Translations under genes and position numbers: made by a program
Shown: piece after piece, positions 34,197 through 42,175 of the stretch
How the letters are laid out: every line of letters starts with the position of its first letter
Numbering within the stretch: the stretch's first letter is position 1
Notes under the pieces: model-generated
What the model saw: the letters and a program-made list of their open reading frames with translations, nothing else
What the model was told of the DNA's origin: nothing
Database searches by the model: none
Assembly (NCBI GenBank): GCA_037142875.1
Contig: JBAWZV010000003.1
Span: 1-64,000 of the forward strand
Direction: 5' to 3'
Source of the DNA: PALSA-600 sp037142875
GTDB lineage: Bacteria > Actinomycetota > Thermoleophilia > Gaiellales > Gaiellaceae
Length of the DNA: 64,000 bases

Positions 34197-35012
34197 TTGG
34201 TAGAAGAGATCACTGTCGTGCCGTATCGCGTCCACCTCGTAACCGTCCTCGTCGGGCTCCTCGCTGCGGCCGGGGCGCTCGTCGGCCCGGCCGCAGGTGC
34301 AGCGACTCCGCCCATGACGCTGAACGTGAACATCGGCGGCGCCCTCGAGGTCGTGCTCGGCAACGGAACGCGCATCCGGACGGCGACGGCCCCCGGCACC
34401 GTCATCCCGCCGGGCCAGTACCTGACGATCGTTGCGAGCGACATTCCCGACACGAAGGATCTCTTCCACTTCTTCCACCTCTCCGGCCCTGGCGTCAACG
34501 TCTCCACCGACCTGCTCCCCTGCATGAACCCGGAGCCGATCTCGACGGTGACGCTCCTGCCGAGCTCGACATACACCTACGAGGACAGCCGCCATCCCGA
34601 GCTCACCCACGTGGTCTTCACGACCTCTGCGACGGGTTCGAGCTCCGACACGGCCGGTTCGACCGCCGGCCCGGCGACCGGGGATGCGACCGGCTCCACG
34701 TCGAACTCGTCGGTCGTCGGCTCGAGGACATTCCGCGGCGGGGTCACGGCCGCGGTGAGCGCCGCCGGGACGCTGACGTTGGTCCGAAACGGGAAGGGCG
34801 TGACGTCGCTCAAGACCGGGCGCTACCAGTTCGTGATCGTCGATCGATCAAAGACGAAGGGCTTCACCCTTCAGCGTGGTCACACGAAATTCCAGACCCT
34901 CACTGGTGTTGCCTTCACCGGCAAGCGCAGCGTCACGGTCGCGTTGAAGTCGGGCGCGTGGACGTTCTCCTCGGCGGGTGCCGGGTCGCACGCCTTCACC
35001 GTCGTCGACTGA
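34197..35012 (+). CDS. Secreted protein with two degenerate cupredoxin-like domains
   Basis: A 271-residue exported protein. A signal peptide (VHLVTVLVGLLAAAGALVG, cleavage near AGAA) precedes two similar beta-sandwich units of about 100 residues. Both resemble the actinobacterial plastocyanin-like pattern PGxYxFVVxDxS..FHLxGPGV...T..VTLxxGxYTY. In the first, the ligand loop that is normally CDPHP reads EDSRHPEL, so the copper-binding Cys is gone. The second lacks His and Cys ligands altogether. A Ser/Thr/Gly linker joins them. Start is the TTG 34197 (preceded by AGGGGAAGG) or the GTG at 34218, which gives a tighter signal peptide. Confidence 0.65.
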   Translation: MVEEITVVPYRVHLVTVLVGLLAAAGALVGPAAGAATPPMTLNVNIGGALEVVLGNGTRIRTATAPGTVIPPGQYLTIVASDIPDTKDLFHFFHLSGPGVNVSTDLLPCMNPEPISTVTLLPSSTYTYEDSRHPELTHVVFTTSATGSSSDTAGSTAGPATGDATGSTSNSSVVGSRTFRGGVTAAVSAAGTLTLVRNGKGVTSLKTGRYQFVIVDRSKTKGFTLQRGHTKFQTLTGVAFTGKRSVTVALKSGAWTFSSAGAGSHAFTVVD

Positions 35013-35049
35013 CCGACCGCCGGACGTCGGCGCCGCCGACCGGGCGACG

Positions 35050-35079
35050 CTCTCAGCGCCCTCTCAGAATCGCTCTCTA
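35050..35079 (+). promoter_or_regulatory. Direct-repeat promoter region
   Basis: Three phased repeats CTCTCAG (35050), CTCTCAG (35061) and CTCTCTA (35073) are spaced 11 and 12 bases, about one helical turn. This layout is typical of OmpR/PhoB-type response-regulator sites next to a -10 element (TAGCTT at 35078-35083 is a candidate). The likely target is the leader peptide/DUF6220-like gene downstream. Confidence 0.45.
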
Positions 35080-35146
35080 GCTTGGGGTGAGTTGTCCATC
35101 CAGTGCCTCCACCGAGAGGTTCACCGAACCAGAAGGAGCGTCGCCC

Positions 35147-35209
35147 GTGAACGACCCCATCGCAGTGCTCATCGCCTCAACGTCGGCCGCTACGAGGTCT
35201 GCGTCATGA
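35147..35209 (+). CDS. Possible 20-residue leader peptide
   Basis: A short ORF (GTG start, 20 codons, TGA) reading MNDPIAVLIASTSAATRSAS. It has a strong Shine-Dalgarno (AAGGAG, 8 bases before GTG), and its TGA overlaps the ATG of the next gene (ATGA at 35206-35209). The next gene has no ribosome-binding site of its own that I can see. The N terminus looks like the start of a response regulator (DPIxVLIA), so it could be a regulator relic now used for translational coupling. Confidence 0.4.
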   Translation: MNDPIAVLIASTSAATRSAS

Positions 35210-35610
35210 AGCGCCTCGGCGGAACCGCCCGCGTCATCCATCCGCTTGCTGCGATCGCCGTTGTCGCGCTCGTCTTCTTGCAGGTCTACCTCATCGCCGA
35301 GGCGATCTTCGGTCAGCCTGGCGCACTGAACGACCACAAGACAGTCGGCGGCCTCGTGGTCGTTGTCGAGCTGCTCGTTCTTGCCACTGCGCTTCTCGGC
35401 TGGCTGCGCGACCGCGTGCAGGTCGGCCTCAGCGCGGCGCTCGCCGTCGTGGGCGTGCTCCAGGTCTCGTTTGCTCAGAACCTCGGGAACTCGCCGGCCG
35501 TGCATGCCCTTCACGGTCTGCTCGCGCTTGTTGTCGTCCTGCTCGCTGCGCAGATCGCCGCCCGCAAGCGGGGCGTGTTCCTGCGCCCGCTCGCTGCTGC
35601 ACGCGGCTGA
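35206..35610 (+). CDS. Four-span membrane protein, DUF6220-like
   Basis: A 134-residue membrane protein with four hydrophobic helices (AAIAVVALVFLQVYLIAEAIF; VGGLVVVVELLVLATALLGWL; VGLSAALAVVGVLQVSFAQNLG; LHGLLALVVVLLAAQIAA). Conserved-looking His residues occur in NDHKTVGG and AVHALHG, the pattern of small haem- or quinone-like four-helix membrane proteins such as the DUF6220 group. It begins at ATG 35206 overlapping the stop of the upstream leader peptide. Function unknown; the histidines make redox or ligand binding possible. Confidence 0.7.
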   Translation: MKRLGGTARVIHPLAAIAVVALVFLQVYLIAEAIFGQPGALNDHKTVGGLVVVVELLVLATALLGWLRDRVQVGLSAALAVVGVLQVSFAQNLGNSPAVHALHGLLALVVVLLAAQIAARKRGVFLRPLAAARG

Positions 35611-35615
35611 GCTTA

Positions 35616-35664
35616 AGGTCGGCCTCCGGCCTCCGGTCGCCTGTCGCGCGCCGGGGGCCGACCT
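35616..35664. terminator. Stem-loop between convergent genes
   Basis: Arms AGGTCGGCC (35616-35624) and GGCCGACCT (35656-35664) enclose 31 bases that contain an inner CCGGC/GCCGG stem. It lies directly between the stops of the membrane protein gene and yaaA. There is no long U-run, so it is a probable bidirectional terminator of moderate strength. Confidence 0.5.
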
Positions 35665-35683
35665 CTGTACCCACACCGCCCTG

Positions 35684-36352
35684 TCAGGACGTGGTCAGCA
35701 CGACGGTGAGCTCGTACGGGTCGCCAGTGCGTGTCGGCGGGGTCAGCTCGCAGCGGAACTGCTCGGCGACCGCGTCGGCGAGCTCGTTCGCGGTCCGTGG
35801 CCGGACGCCGCTTGCGAGGACGTGCCGTGCGACCTCGCCGCGTGTCTTCTTCGCGAAGTGCGAGACGACCCGCCGCACGCCGTCACGCTCCTCGACGACG
35901 CCGACGTGCACACGCGTGATGGAGGCTTCGCGCGACGGCCGCCAGGCTGCGACGTAGGTGGCGGAGCGGCAGTCGAGGACGACCCGCCCTGTCGCTGCCT
36001 CATCAAGCGGAGCGCGCAGCGGGTCGCGCCAGGTCGCGGCCTCCATCTCTCGCTTGTAGGACGGGATTCGGTCGCCCGGTCGCAGCGCTCCGAACTGCGC
36101 TGAGATTATCACGATGTTCCGCGCGGTGCGAGCAGGCAGCGTGGCGATGTCCAGAGCGTTGTAGAGCACCCCCGTGTAGAGGCGCGACGCCGGAACGGTT
36201 GGGGCCGCGCGGAGCACGTCGTTGAGGAGCGCCGCGCGCGTCGGTGTGAGCGACGGGAAGGAGAGCGTCGCGAGGTCGATCGGCCTGCCGCGCGTCGGCT
36301 GGAGCTTCGACTCGCTCGGCGGCAGCAGGATCAGGGGTGCTCGGCGAGCCAC
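35684..36352 (-). CDS. yaaA: Peroxide stress protein YaaA (DUF328)
   Basis: A 222-residue cytoplasmic DNA-binding-type protein of the YaaA family, which in E. coli lowers free iron during hydrogen peroxide stress. Signature segments are all present: LILLPPSESKLQ at the N terminus, LYTGVLYNALD, ISAQFGALRPGDRIPSYKREM, and SHFAKKTRGEVARHVL near the C terminus. The start is GTG 36350-36352. Flanked by a secreted-protein gene on the same strand. Confidence 0.9.
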   Translation of the reverse strand: MARRAPLILLPPSESKLQPTRGRPIDLATLSFPSLTPTRAALLNDVLRAAPTVPASRLYTGVLYNALDIATLPARTARNIVIISAQFGALRPGDRIPSYKREMEAATWRDPLRAPLDEAATGRVVLDCRSATYVAAWRPSREASITRVHVGVVEERDGVRRVVSHFAKKTRGEVARHVLASGVRPRTANELADAVAEQFRCELTPPTRTGDPYELTVVLTTS

Positions 36353-36388
36353 CCGCCCATCGTAGGAGCACGGCCGCGGACGGCGGCG

Positions 36389-36757
36389 CTACTTGCGGAT
36401 GTCGCAGTAGATGCTCTCGGATCCGTCGGTCGGGTTCTTGAGCGCGATCTCGTAGCTGCCGGCAGGTGTGCCGTCCTTCGACTTGTACCACCGGCCGCTG
36501 AACCTGTTCAGGTCAGTGCCCGAGAACCGCAGGGTGTAGCCGACGATGCTGTCCTTGAAACGCGTCGAGGCCTTGGCGGTCGTGAACGTCCCGGGCTTGC
36601 CGGAGTACGTGAACGCCGTCCCGGACTTGATCGCGATCGTGCCGAAGAGCATGTAGCTCGAGCCGATCGTGCAGTCGTACGCGCCAACGGGCGGCGCCTT
36701 GGCAAACGCCGCGGCCGGGACCGCGAGGGCGAGGGCGAGTGCAAGGGCGAGGCGCAT
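36389..36757 (-). CDS. Small secreted protein of unknown function
   Basis: A 122-residue exported protein. The signal peptide is an almost pure Leu-Ala tract (MRLALALALALAVPAAAFA) encoded by imperfect GAGGGC/GCGAGG hexamer repeats, which could slip. The mature domain starts GAYDCTIG and ends IYCDIRK, so one disulfide is likely, with aromatic-rich strands between (YTLRFSGTDLNRFSGRWYKS). No known family recognised. Confidence 0.65.
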   Translation of the reverse strand: MRLALALALALAVPAAAFAKAPPVGAYDCTIGSSYMLFGTIAIKSGTAFTYSGKPGTFTTAKASTRFKDSIVGYTLRFSGTDLNRFSGRWYKSKDGTPAGSYEIALKNPTDGSESIYCDIRK

Positions 36758-36829
36758 GCCGCGAGGTTAACGAGCGGTAGAGCCTGCCGCAATGGACGTG
36801 CTTCCGCCGCCGCGCTCTAGGATCACGGC

Positions 36830-37162
36830 ATGGCGTACGACGAGGGTCTGGCCGAGCGAGTCCGCCTTCTCGTGGACGACGAGCCGGGAATCTCGGAGCG
36901 CCGGATGTTCGGCGGCCTCTGCTTCCTCGCCTACGGGAACATGTGCTTCGGGATCGTCGACTCGGAGCTGATGGTGCGGGTCGGCCCCGACGGCTACGAG
37001 GCGTCGCTCGCCAAGCCTCACGCCCGCCAGATGGACTTCACCGGTCGGGCGATGCGTGGTCTCGTCTACGTCGACGAGGAGGGTGTCGCCGAGGACGACG
37101 ACCTCGTCGAGTGGCTACGCCGAGGTCTCGACTTCGCCCAGTCGCTCCCGCCGAAGCTCTGA
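36830..37162 (+). CDS. TfoX N-terminal-domain protein
   Basis: A 110-residue protein consisting of the TfoX/Sxy N-terminal fold alone: ISERRMFGGLCFLAYGNMCFGIVDSELMVRVG, then MDFTGRAMRGLVYVDEEG and the final WLRRGLDFAQSLPPK. In gammaproteobacteria TfoX activates competence genes. Stand-alone N-domain proteins in actinobacteria have no known role. ATG 36830 is the start. It is divergent from the small secreted-protein gene. Confidence 0.85.
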   Translation: MAYDEGLAERVRLLVDDEPGISERRMFGGLCFLAYGNMCFGIVDSELMVRVGPDGYEASLAKPHARQMDFTGRAMRGLVYVDEEGVAEDDDLVEWLRRGLDFAQSLPPKL

Positions 37163-37283
37163 CCCCACGCGGCGGTGCCGACCGAACCGCGAACGAGATA
37201 CGTTGTCTGCCCGGACGTGGGTGTTCCTCCTGTCCAGAGCAGCGCCCGGGTGACTTCGTAGCTCATTTCTGCGACAGACCTGA

Positions 37284-37647
37284 TGGAGGCGGCGGGAATC
37301 GAACCCGCGTCCGCGGACGCACCGAGCGAGCGTCTACAAGCATAGGCTGCGATTTCAATCTCACCCGAACGGCCGGTTCGCAACCGACCTACCGCCGGGC
37401 CAGCCATCCTGAGGTCTCGCGCCGCCGGCGATTGGCTTTCCCTTGGCGCCAGCCCGTTAGTTGGTGCCGCGTCCGAGTCACGGGCAAGCTCGGGGCGACA
37501 TCGCTAGCTAGTCCTTGGGACTAGGCAGCGAGTGCGAGATGATTCTCCGCACTTACTTGTTGTTTCCGGTTGTTTTACGAGGCCGACCGGAGACCTCGGC
37601 TTGCAGCTCGACCGGAGAACCGACCACGTCGAAACCATGGCGCCCCC
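37284..37647 (-). ncRNA. ssrA: Transfer-messenger RNA (tmRNA)
   Basis: A 364-base minus-strand RNA that rescues stalled ribosomes. The tRNA-like ends pair: 5' GGGGGCG with 3' CGCCTCC (one G-U), discriminator A. The 3' part carries the TTCGATTC T-loop inside GCGGGTTCGATTCCCGC; the 5' part begins GGGGGCGCCATGGTTTCGAC, a typical tmRNA start. CCA is not encoded. The tag frame is at 37521-37550. smpB and rnr lie just downstream on the same strand, giving a compact ribosome-rescue locus. TACGAT about 15 bases before the 5' end may be the -10 box. Confidence 0.95.
37521..37550 (-). other. tmRNA proteolysis-tag reading frame
   Basis: Within ssrA, GCG GAG AAT CAT CTC GCA CTC GCT GCC TAG encodes AENHLALAA, ending in the ClpXP/FtsH-recognised LALAA. 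I place the resume codon at GCG after AAGTAAGT. The exact resume position is inferred, since AGT before it could add one residue. Confidence 0.75.
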
Positions 37648-37750
37648 GTATGTGTTTCTCCGATCGTACCCGCCCACCGTGGCACGCCGGAGGAATTCAA
37701 CGTCGGGGGCGCCGTCCGTGGTGGACCGCTCCCCCCGACGTCAGCCGACG

Positions 37751-38134
37751 TCAGCCGCGGTCTCCGCCACCGGAGTACGGTGTCGAACGCGCGACGAACG
37801 CCGCGATATCGCGGATGTAGGCGGGCTTGAACGCCTTCGCGAAGCCCGGCATGCCCTCGCCGCCGTAGGTGATCTGGGTGATCAGCGCGGCGTACGCGGA
37901 CGGCTCCTGATCGAGGTTCGGGCCACGCTTGCCGAGCGTCTTCGCGGCCTTGAGAATGTGGCAGCCGCCACACGCCGCCACGAAGAGCTGCTTCCCGGCC
38001 TTGACGTCGCCTCGGATCGGCGTGGTTGTCACAGCTGCGGGATGACTGAGTGCAGCTGGTACTCCAGCCGTGAAGGCCGCTGCGACCACCGTGAAGATCG
38101 CAAACAGAACCGACGCGCTACGTGCACGAACCAT
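37751..38134 (-). CDS. Small secreted class I cytochrome c
   Basis: A 127-residue exported mono-haem cytochrome c. The signal peptide (SASVLFAIFTVVAAAFTAGVPAAL) precedes a domain with haem site CGGCH and probable Met ligand in GMPGFAK. ATG 38132-38134 is preceded by GGAGG at 6-7 bases, which decides the start over a TTG four codons upstream. It shares a long motif with the cytochrome at 6979-7350. It lies between smpB and ssrA on the same strand, with no obvious functional link to them. Confidence 0.85.
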   Translation of the reverse strand: MVRARSASVLFAIFTVVAAAFTAGVPAALSHPAAVTTTPIRGDVKAGKQLFVAACGGCHILKAAKTLGKRGPNLDQEPSAYAALITQITYGGEGMPGFAKAFKPAYIRDIAAFVARSTPYSGGGDRG

Positions 38135-38235
38135 ACGGGCCTCCAATCGACGTTGAGACCAAACGATCGCGCGACCGGCAACGTGCGTCGTCAGGGGAAG
38201 CCCGGCCGCGAATGCGGCCTTTCCGCACGGCCGGA

Positions 38236-38688
38236 TCAGCGCCGGGACTTGAGCGCGCGTTCCATCTGACGCTTGGCGTCGCGATCAGCGACCGTGCGGC
38301 GCTTGTCGTGCACGTCCTTGCCGCGCGCGAGCGCAAGCTCGATCTTGACGCGACCGTCCTTGAAGTAGAGCCGGGTCGGAACGACCGTGAGCCCCTTCTC
38401 GCGCACCTGGCCGTACAGCCGGTCGATCTCGCGGCGGTGGAGAAGCAGCTTGCGGGTTCGGGTCGGCTCGTGGTTCGAGCTGTTGCCCTGGTCGTAGGTG
38501 GCGATCTCGGCACCGACCAGCCACGCCTCCCCCTCCCGGATGTCGGCGAAGGCCTGGGCAAGCGTCGCCCGCCCCGCGCGCAGGGACTTCACCTCGGTAC
38601 CGGTCAGGACGAGTCCCGCCTCGAAGCGATCGAGGAGCTGGTAGTCGTGCCTGGCCTTGCGGTTATCGGCGATGAGCTTCTCGGACAT
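38236..38688 (-). CDS. smpB: SsrA-binding protein SmpB
   Basis: A 150-residue OB-fold protein that binds tmRNA and carries it to the stalled ribosome. Typical features: NRKARHDYQLLDRFEAGLVLTGTEVKSLRAGRATL near the N terminus, SSNHEPTRTRKLLLHRREIDRL in the middle, and the basic tail GKDVHDKRRTVADRDAKRQMERAL that occupies the mRNA channel. Length is normal. Located 48 bases after rnr and upstream of ssrA on the same strand, the expected grouping for trans-translation. Confidence 0.96.
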   Translation of the reverse strand: MSEKLIADNRKARHDYQLLDRFEAGLVLTGTEVKSLRAGRATLAQAFADIREGEAWLVGAEIATYDQGNSSNHEPTRTRKLLLHRREIDRLYGQVREKGLTVVPTRLYFKDGRVKIELALARGKDVHDKRRTVADRDAKRQMERALKSRR

Positions 38689-38735
38689 ACAGGGCGATTG
38701 TAGGGTCGACCGCCCGGTGCTGCGCCCGTGCGCGG

Positions 38736-40403
38736 TCAGCTCGAAAGCGGCGCGAGCTCGACCTTGCCCTCGTGCCGGGAGATCGACTCGACGCGCACGG
38801 CGATCGGATCGCCGAGGTTGTACCGGCGGCCAGAGCGTTTACCGACGAGTGCTGTGCCAGTCGGGTTCAGCTCGAAGTACTCACCGGGAAGCCTCCGCGC
38901 CGGCACGAACCCTTCGAAGACGCCGCCGAAGCGGACAAAGAGCCCGGCGCCGATCATGCCGGTGATCTCCCCCTCGAACCGCTCCTCCCAGCCGAGCTCG
39001 AGTAGCCGATCGTCAAGGAGCCAGCTCAGGCAGATCTCGTCGGCGTCGTACTCGATCTTCGCTGCCTCGCGCTCGCGGGCCGAGGTGTGCGCTGCCAGAT
39101 CTTCGAGCCCCTGGGGTGCGTGGTCGTCGCCAACCCCGAGCTCATGCAGGAGCGCGCGGTGCACGATCAGGTCGGGGTAGCGGCGGATCGGTGAGGTGAA
39201 GTGGCAGTAGGCCGGGCTTGCGAGTCCCGAGTGGCCGCGGTTGCGGGGGGCATAGCGCGCCTGCTTGAGCGCCTGCAGCACGAGCGACGGGAACGCCTCC
39301 TTGCCGCGGCCGGACTGCTCGGTGTACTCGGTGACGCGCCGGGAGATCTCGCCGGCGAGCACGCTCGCCTCCTGCGGAGAGATGCGCTCGGGAGCAGGCG
39401 GCGTCGGGACGCCAAGGTCGGAGAGCTTCGAGAGCAGCAGCTGGATCGACTGCGGCTCCGGCCGTTCGTGGACGCGGTAGAGCGCCTCACGGCCGCGGCC
39501 CGACAGGAACTCCGCCACGTGCTCGTTCGCCCGGATCATCAGCTCCTCGACCAGCATGTGGGCGTGCGGCTCGCCCTCGAGCCACGCGTCCGCCACGCGC
39601 CCGTCCTCGAATCGGAAGTTGAGCTCGGGTGTGGTCACCTCGAGCGCGCCGCGGTCGAACCGGCGGCGACGAAGCTCCGAGGCGACCTCGTCGGCCAGCG
39701 AGAGCTGCTCGAGGATCTCAGGCGTCGCCTCCCGCCGCTCGGCCTGGCCGTAGGTCAGACGAGCGCGCGAACGGATCACGGAGCGGTAGAAGATCGGCTC
39801 GCCGCCGCCGGGCGGCATCTCGACGGTGACGCACAGGCGGTCGAAGAGCGGCCGCAGCGAGCAGGCGTCGTCGGCAAGGTCGCGTGGCAACATCGGAGCG
39901 ACGACCCCGGGGACGTACGTCGAGAAGCCCCGCTCTGCCGCACCGAGATCGAGTGGCGTCCCGGCGGCCACAAAGTGCGAGACGTCGGCGATGTGCACCC
40001 AGGCGCGGATCCCGTCAGGCTCGCGCCGGAACGAGAGGGCATCGTCGAAGTCCTTCGCCGAATCGGGGTCGATCGTGAACGCGACCAGGTCGCGCAGATC
40101 GACGCGCCCGTCGGTGCCTGGTTCGGGCAGGTCGTGCGGCTCGAAATCAACGCGCGCGCCACGGTCGACGAGCAGCGCTTCGAGCACGTTCTCGATGCGC
40201 TTGGCGCTGCCGAGACCACGCTCGAGGCGCGCTCTCCCCCGGCCCGGTCTGATCACAGCCAGATCGCCAGGAGCCACATCGCCGAGACCGCGCGACTCGA
40301 GGAGGATCGGCACTCCCGCCCCGAAGAATGGCTCGCCGTGGATCAGCTTGCCGCGACGGGTGATCTCGACGACGACAAGCTCTCGCGGCTTCGGTGACTC
40401 CAT
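38736..40403 (-). CDS. rnr: Ribonuclease R-family exoribonuclease
   Basis: RNase II/R-type 3'-5' exoribonuclease of 555 residues, shorter than E. coli RNase R (about 810) because the N-terminal cold-shock region is reduced to about 90 residues. The catalytic RNB motif is DPDSAKDFDDAL, followed by HIADVSHFV, the RNA-channel segment (YCHFTSPIRRYPDLIVHR) and a C-terminal S1 domain (GEITGMIGAGLFVRFGGVFEGFVP). RNase R degrades mRNA freed by tmRNA, and its place before smpB and ssrA fits that. A start at ATG 40401-40403 follows the ftsX stop by 40 bases. Confidence 0.9.
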   Translation of the reverse strand: MESPKPRELVVVEITRRGKLIHGEPFFGAGVPILLESRGLGDVAPGDLAVIRPGRGRARLERGLGSAKRIENVLEALLVDRGARVDFEPHDLPEPGTDGRVDLRDLVAFTIDPDSAKDFDDALSFRREPDGIRAWVHIADVSHFVAAGTPLDLGAAERGFSTYVPGVVAPMLPRDLADDACSLRPLFDRLCVTVEMPPGGGEPIFYRSVIRSRARLTYGQAERREATPEILEQLSLADEVASELRRRRFDRGALEVTTPELNFRFEDGRVADAWLEGEPHAHMLVEELMIRANEHVAEFLSGRGREALYRVHERPEPQSIQLLLSKLSDLGVPTPPAPERISPQEASVLAGEISRRVTEYTEQSGRGKEAFPSLVLQALKQARYAPRNRGHSGLASPAYCHFTSPIRRYPDLIVHRALLHELGVGDDHAPQGLEDLAAHTSAREREAAKIEYDADEICLSWLLDDRLLELGWEERFEGEITGMIGAGLFVRFGGVFEGFVPARRLPGEYFELNPTGTALVGKRSGRRYNLGDPIAVRVESISRHEGKVELAPLSS

Positions 40404-40443
40404 TACCGGAGCCTACGCTGCGCCCGGCAGTCGACCGGTCGGG

Positions 40444-41328
40444 TCAGACGCGGAGGAAGCGATGCAGCGTCACGCCGGAGCCGATAGCTCCGAGCAGCAG
40501 CCCGACGCCCATCAGGATCGCCGAGGTGAGCGGGAAGGCAAGCGCGTGGACGGTCTTGTCGCTCGAGAGCGCGTTGTGGAGGATCGCCGGCAAGGCAAGC
40601 TCCTTGCCGAGGATCAGGAAGACGACCGCGAGCGCCGCCCCGCCGACCCCGCAGAGCAGGCCTTCGAGCATAAACGGACCGCGGATGAACCAGTTGGTCG
40701 CCCCGACGAGCTTCATCACCTCGATCTCTCGTCGTCGCGAGAAGATCGAGAGCCGGATCGTGTTGGAGATCAGGAGCGTGGCAGCGATCAGCAGCACCGC
40801 CGTTGCGATCGTGAAGATCACCTCGACGTAGTGCGCGACCTGCAGGATCCGGCTTGAGACCTTCTTCCCGTCGACGATGTTCTCGACGCCCGGCATCAGC
40901 GGATGCAGGCTGTCGTAGAGAGCCTGGATGTCCTCGGCCTTGTCCGGCGTGACGTCGATCGAGTCGGGCAGCGGGTTGTACGGCAGGTTCTTGACGAGGT
41001 CGGGCTGCGTCTTGCGCATCTTGACGAGCGCCGCCTCCTTCGAGATGAAGCGCGTCTTCCCGACGAGCGGATTCGCGTTGAGCAGGTTCAGCACCGCCTC
41101 CTCCTGGGTGCGCGTCGCCGCCTGGCCGTTCGCAGTCGTCTTGAAGTCGACCTTGATCATCAGCTCGTGCTTGACGTGGTTCGACCAGGAGAGCGTCCAC
41201 GAGCCGAGCGCGATGAAGAGGCCGAGCAGGAACATGCCGACGAGGACGGTCATCATCGCCGCGAAGGTCGTCGATGCGTTCGCACCGAGACTCCGCCATG
41301 CCTCGGACATGAGCAGCCGGGCCCTCAT
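40444..41328 (-). CDS. ftsX: Cell division ABC transporter permease FtsX
   Basis: Four-span membrane protein that passes FtsE ATP hydrolysis to cell-wall hydrolases outside. 294 residues: first helix near 24-46 (AAMMTVLVGMFLLGLFIALGS), a large exterior loop (about 47-165), then three helices (EVIFTIATAVLLIAATLLI; LEGLLCGVGGAALAVVFLIL; AILMGVGLLLGAIGSGV). The signature SRRREIEVMKLVGATNWFIRGPFMLEG is intact. The start ATG overlaps the ftsE stop (ATGA). Confidence 0.95.
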   Translation of the reverse strand: MRARLLMSEAWRSLGANASTTFAAMMTVLVGMFLLGLFIALGSWTLSWSNHVKHELMIKVDFKTTANGQAATRTQEEAVLNLLNANPLVGKTRFISKEAALVKMRKTQPDLVKNLPYNPLPDSIDVTPDKAEDIQALYDSLHPLMPGVENIVDGKKVSSRILQVAHYVEVIFTIATAVLLIAATLLISNTIRLSIFSRRREIEVMKLVGATNWFIRGPFMLEGLLCGVGGAALAVVFLILGKELALPAILHNALSSDKTVHALAFPLTSAILMGVGLLLGAIGSGVTLHRFLRV

Positions 41329-42104
41329 TCGCCCGTGTACCCCCCGCGACGCTCGTCACGGGCGAGCCTGCCGCCTTCGAGCTGGATCACGCGCTTGCGC
41401 ATCTTGTCGACCATCTCGCGGTCGTGGGTCACCATCAGGATCGTCGTGCCGCTCCGGTTGATCCGGTACAGGAGCTGCATGATGCCGACGGAGGTGTCGG
41501 GGTCGAGGTTGCCCGTGGGCTCGTCGCAGACAAGAAGCGGCGGATGGTTGACGAAGGCGCGCGCGATCGAGACGCGCTGCTGCTCGCCACCGGAGAGCTC
41601 ACCGGGAAGAGAGTTCATCTTGTGCGAGAGACCGACCATCGCGAGCACCTCCGGAACCTTCTTGCGGATCTCCGTCCGATGCTCGCCCTGCACCTTGAGG
41701 GCGTAGGCGACGTTCTCGGCCGCTGTGCGGCTCGGCAGAAGCTTGTAGTCCTGGAAGACGCAGCCGATGTTCCGGCGCAGCATCGGCACCTTGGAGCGCT
41801 TGAGACGCGTCAGGTCGCGGCCGCCGACGACGATCTTGCCCTCCGTCGGTTCCATCTCCTTCAGGAGAAGGCGGATGAGAGTCGACTTGCCCGATCCGGA
41901 GGCCCCGACGACGAAGACGAACTCACCCTTGTCGATGTGGAACGAGACATCGCGCAGAGCAACGACGTCCGGCTCGTACAGCTTCGTGACGCTCTCGAAC
42001 ACGATCATCGAGCTGCCGCTCGCAAACTCCCGATCCGCGGGAACAACCGGCGGATCCACGAGAGTCGTGGTGGTATCGCTTGGGATGATGTCGGGTTCCT
42101 GCAC
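41325..42104 (-). CDS. ftsE: Cell division ATP-binding protein FtsE
   Basis: ABC ATPase partner of FtsX. The core starts MIVFESVTKLY (residue 33) and shows Walker A GASGSGKST, Q-loop CVFQDYKLLPSRTA, signature LSGGEQQRVSIARA and Walker B LLVCDEPTGNLD with the following H-loop THD. The GTG at 42102-42104 adds a 32-residue acidic/Pro-rich N terminus, which is unusual because FtsE normally begins at the core. The internal ATG at residue 33 lacks a good ribosome-binding site, so both starts remain possible. Confidence 0.94.
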   Translation of the reverse strand: MQEPDIIPSDTTTTLVDPPVVPADREFASGSSMIVFESVTKLYEPDVVALRDVSFHIDKGEFVFVVGASGSGKSTLIRLLLKEMEPTEGKIVVGGRDLTRLKRSKVPMLRRNIGCVFQDYKLLPSRTAAENVAYALKVQGEHRTEIRKKVPEVLAMVGLSHKMNSLPGELSGGEQQRVSIARAFVNHPPLLVCDEPTGNLDPDTSVGIMQLLYRINRSGTTILMVTHDREMVDKMRKRVIQLEGGRLARDERRGGYTGE

Positions 42105-42175
42105 TAGAAGACCAAGAGGACGCGGCTCATGTCTCGCGTCCGGTGCCGGGGGTCTCGAAAGTGTAGCCCACCGAG

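Noticed and set aside
36943..37524. Open frames on both strands over 37066-37524
   Set aside because: They read through the tmRNA gene; peptides such as GGGNRTRVRG are typical false products of tRNA-like ends.
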